Assembly: GCA_900553165.1 (NCBI GenBank)
Contig: USCN01000012.1
Location: 1 to 15,654 of the forward strand
Source: an uncultured Collinsella sp.
GTDB lineage: Bacteria > Actinomycetota > Coriobacteriia > Coriobacteriales > Coriobacteriaceae
Length of the DNA: 15,654 bases
Reading direction: 5' to 3'
The position numbers and the translations under genes were made by a program. Positions 13,964-15,654 of this stretch are shown here, piece after piece; the first letter of the stretch is position 1, and every line of letters starts with the position of its first letter. Under the pieces are notes generated by a model. It made no database searches. It was given only the letters and a program-made list of their open reading frames with translations, and had not been told where the DNA came from.

Positions 13964-14217
13964 CGGGGCGGTTTAGCGCGCCAATATAATCAAATCGTGC
14001 ACTTCCATAGCCTCTCGTCTACGTGGTGTACCGTCGTCTCCCCTTTTATCAGAGTTGGGCGATTTTCAGGCACCCGAGCTGAACTCAAATTGAACTCAAC
14101 GATGCCTTATCGGTCGAGGGCGTCCTAGCGAGAATATACAGAGGCGCACATTTCGCAGGGAACCTCCCATTCGTTATCATATCGGGATGCTGTCAAGGCA
14201 GCGTCAATGCGTTCGAC
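13964..14217. other. Intergenic remnant DNA
   Basis: No confident gene. An 11-bp imperfect tandem duplication (TGAACTCAAAT, TGAACTCAACG) lies at 14080-14101. After a stop at 14080-14082 a plus-strand frame reads protein-like (SVEGVLARIYRGAHFAGN, PFVIISGC) up to about 14220, where it runs antisense into the next gene; it may be the tail of another lost gene, but no family was recognised. Confidence 0.3.
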
Positions 14218-14901
14218 CTACACCTTCTCGCTTTTCGAGGCCTCGTCTGCAGGACCATCGGAATCGATACGGAATCGATCGGCATACCATTCATCCGAAG
14301 CAATCACCTTATGGAGCATCTGGAGATGCAGGTCGACATAGTGGCAGAACGCCTTGCCGCATTCCACGAGAGGCGCATTGCTTCTCTCGTTGGGCTCGGC
14401 TCCAAAATTAAACTCGACCTCATAGCCCTCCCCAGGCGCACCCATGCTCGGCAGAATATCAGTGGAGAAGTGGACGAATCCAGACGTCACCTTGTATACA
14501 TCTTTTACCTTTGGATCGAACTTCTCGAGTAAGTCTTGAAGTCTTCCATCGGACATCTTCTCACCCGAGAAATCTTTCAGCTTGTTCACAGGCACACCTT
14601 GAAACACCTGCTTGAGAAAGTCATCCTGGTCTTCGGCGGCGAATAATGCGAATGTCCGCAGGCAGACTCCAACCTGTGCGCGGAGAAGCTGGGCGACGCA
14701 AACAAGATTCCTCGACTCGAGCATGGAGATGAATCCGTCTATCAGTCTCATCGCATACTCAGAGGAGGATGCCAGATATAGATCCCATTGGGTAAAGTCG
14801 CCGTTCATGAAGGGAATCACTGCATTGCGCTCGGCGACTCTCAAGGCACTCAGGCTTTGTTCTATTTTCTCAGCTTCTTGTTTGAACTGTTCGCTATCCA
14901 A
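14218..14901 (-). CDS. Hypothetical protein, soluble, mainly helical
   Basis: 227 residues, function not recognised. No signal peptide or membrane segment is evident. The N-terminal third is helical and acidic (SEQFKQEAEKIEQSL), the middle has paired helices (YAMRLIDGFISMLESRN and VAQLLRAQVGVCLRTF), then a GEKMSDGRLQDLLEKFDP segment and a VYKVTSGFVHFSTD motif, followed by helices with CGKAFCHYVDLHLQML. The layout is reminiscent of HEPN-like helical proteins seen in defence or stress loci, but no RxxxxH pair is visible, so this is only a resemblance. TTG at 14901 is the only start before an in-frame stop at 14932-14934, and a GGGGG run serves as a weak ribosome site. AT-richer than the metabolic genes and placed next to decayed fragments, so possibly acquired. 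Confidence 0.7.
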   Translation of the reverse strand: MDSEQFKQEAEKIEQSLSALRVAERNAVIPFMNGDFTQWDLYLASSSEYAMRLIDGFISMLESRNLVCVAQLLRAQVGVCLRTFALFAAEDQDDFLKQVFQGVPVNKLKDFSGEKMSDGRLQDLLEKFDPKVKDVYKVTSGFVHFSTDILPSMGAPGEGYEVEFNFGAEPNERSNAPLVECGKAFCHYVDLHLQMLHKVIASDEWYADRFRIDSDGPADEASKSEKV

Positions 14902-15058
14902 AATGCCCCCAAATGCCGGCTTCTCAACAAATCAGAAAAAGCAAGAGAGACAGGGTTTAGGTTCATGCTCCACTGAACCCGCACTTCCAGTCGAGACACT
15001 CCTCCTCGAAGATCTCCCCAGAGTCCCGTCTCTCGCGCCCCTCACGGAACTGTCCATA
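14902..15058. other. Intergenic region upstream of the hypothetical gene
   Basis: No gene seen. A 6-bp inverted repeat, GGTTCA (14960-14965) and TGAACC (14974-14979), lies about 60-80 bp before the TTG start and could be part of its control region. No convincing promoter boxes were identified. Confidence 0.3.
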
Positions 15059-15154
15059 TCAGTGTAGCCAATCCAAGCACAGCCCCACCGCACGGCCCAG
15101 TCGCTTCCGGTCCTGCGTGGCCCCGTGAAGGCGGAAGGGCGTGGTTGTCGTCAT
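15059..15154 (-). CDS. Doubtful 31-residue ORF with a strong ribosome binding site
   Basis: ATG at 15154 is preceded by AGGAGAAAGGA with ideal spacing. The product MTTTTPFRLHG...RLGRAVGLCLDWLH ends in a segment like the CXXC micropeptide end (IRLCLEC), and 13 bases (GGCTGTGCTTGGA) are identical between the two genes. The second cysteine is replaced by tryptophan and there is no membrane segment. It may be a decayed relative, the start of a truncated gene, or chance. Confidence 0.3.
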   Translation of the reverse strand: MTTTTPFRLHGATQDRKRLGRAVGLCLDWLH

Positions 15155-15315
15155 CGCGTTCCTTTCTCCTCGTACCTTTTTGGGCATGCGTCACGGGCCC
15201 TCGCGCGGCGCTGAGAGCGAATCGGCGCAGGCTTGGGGCCAGTTGCGTAGAGGTTGAGGTTCGGGTTTCGCCGGCTTACGCAGCTTGGCGGGCAGAGCGC
15301 CCGGGCTCGCTGCGC

Positions 15316-15570
15316 CTAGGGCGCGGCGGGATCCGCGACGCCGGAGGTGTCGATCTCGCCCAGATTGGCGAGCTGCTCGATGAGGGGGAGGCCCATCGGG
15401 TCGTCCACCTCGACGCCGCCGAGCACGATGGTGCTGTCGCGCGTGTCGATATGGGTTGTGAACACGGCCGGGTCGAAGCCCGAAGCGATAAAGCCAATGC
15501 CCGCGAGGACAACACCCGCGGCAACGAGCCCGCCCGCCACGGCGAGGTAGATCTTCTTCGCGCTGGTCAT
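15316..15570 (-). CDS. Small single-pass membrane protein, hypothetical
   Basis: 84 residues: a short basic N-terminus (MTSAKK), one hydrophobic segment at 7-31, then an acidic extracytoplasmic tail with FTTHIDTRDSTIVLGG and VEVDDPMGLPLIEQL. The opening resembles the N-terminus of DUF4097-type beta-strand membrane proteins, but the repeats are missing, so it may be truncated. AAAGGAG lies 8 nt before the ATG at 15570; an in-frame GTG nine bases upstream is too close to it. It starts 15 bp after the stop of the preceding gene, so the two form an operon. Between its stop and 15155 no gene was seen; that stretch is GC-rich without a clear terminator. Confidence 0.6.
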   Translation of the reverse strand: MTSAKKIYLAVAGGLVAAGVVLAGIGFIASGFDPAVFTTHIDTRDSTIVLGGVEVDDPMGLPLIEQLANLGEIDTSGVADPAAP

Positions 15571-15585
15571 GGTACTCACTCCTTT

Positions 15586-15654
15586 CTACGCCGCGAGATG
15601 CGCGGCAGCGCCGCCCTTCTCGCCCTTACCCTTCCAGAAGGGCGAGGCGGCCTT
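15586..15654 (-). CDS. C-terminal end of an unidentified gene, cut by window edge
   Basis: Only the last 22 codons are present, ending KGKGEKGGAAAHLAA and TAG at 15586-15588. The tail is Lys/Gly/Ala-rich, low complexity and not diagnostic. It is upstream in the same operon as the 84-residue membrane protein; a DUF1700-type partner would fit that context but cannot be shown. Confidence 0.5.
   Translation of the reverse strand, partial: KAASPFWKGKGEKGGAAAHLAA

Noticed and set aside
13862..14128. 88-codon frame as an independent gene
   Set aside because: Its first third belongs to the shifted ATPase fragment and the remainder is not protein-like.

Overview
The sequence looks like a chromosomal stretch from a Coriobacteriia member, most likely Collinsella or a close relative. 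That is an inference from the moderately high GC, the strong AGGAGG-type ribosome binding sites, the use of TTG starts, and the gene set: MalY/PatB aminotransferase, a large fused ABC transporter, a membrane polyferredoxin with a TlpA lipoprotein and a CXXC micropeptide, and a possible DUF1700/DUF4097-type pair. No rRNA, tRNA, CRISPR array, phage gene or intact transposase was seen.

Layout. 1-1921 (minus): a PLP aminotransferase cut by the left edge and tRNA methyltransferase TrmO. 1922-3178 (plus, divergent): a regulator fusing an XRE helix-turn-helix, a zinc ribbon and a TipAS-like domain, followed by a small glutaredoxin. 3179-4429: a repeat-rich, AT-richer island that holds one small ribbon-helix-helix gene with a clear operator and no toxin gene; it is bracketed by two direct copies of a 72-bp hairpin. 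4430-5389 (minus): tRNA-dihydrouridine synthase. 5390-5745: a 182-bp inverted-repeat element flanked by two 34-bp direct repeats. 5746-8991 (minus): a 1081-residue ABC ATPase-permease fusion with a very large extracytoplasmic part. 9145-9166: its upstream neighbour's terminator.

9246-13189 is the most coherent functional block. A minus-strand operon encodes a 48-residue CXXC membrane micropeptide, a membrane polyferredoxin and a TlpA-type thioredoxin lipoprotein. Divergently transcribed from the same 90-bp intergenic region is an OmpR-type response regulator/histidine kinase pair overlapping by 4 bp. The likely role is to move reducing equivalents across the membrane to an extracytoplasmic thiol pathway under control of its own two-component system (inference).

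13190-14217 is a decay zone: a frameshifted, truncated arginase-family fragment and then a frameshifted AAA-ATPase fragment. 14218-14901 (minus) is an unrecognised 227-residue soluble protein. At the right edge, minus strand, are the end of an unidentified gene, an 84-residue single-pass membrane protein and a doubtful 31-residue ORF.

No wholly new multi-gene system is proven here. The best candidates for undescribed biology are the two large palindromic elements (3374-3614 and 5518-5699), the bracketed orphan-antitoxin island, and the micropeptide-polyferredoxin-TlpA-two-component module.
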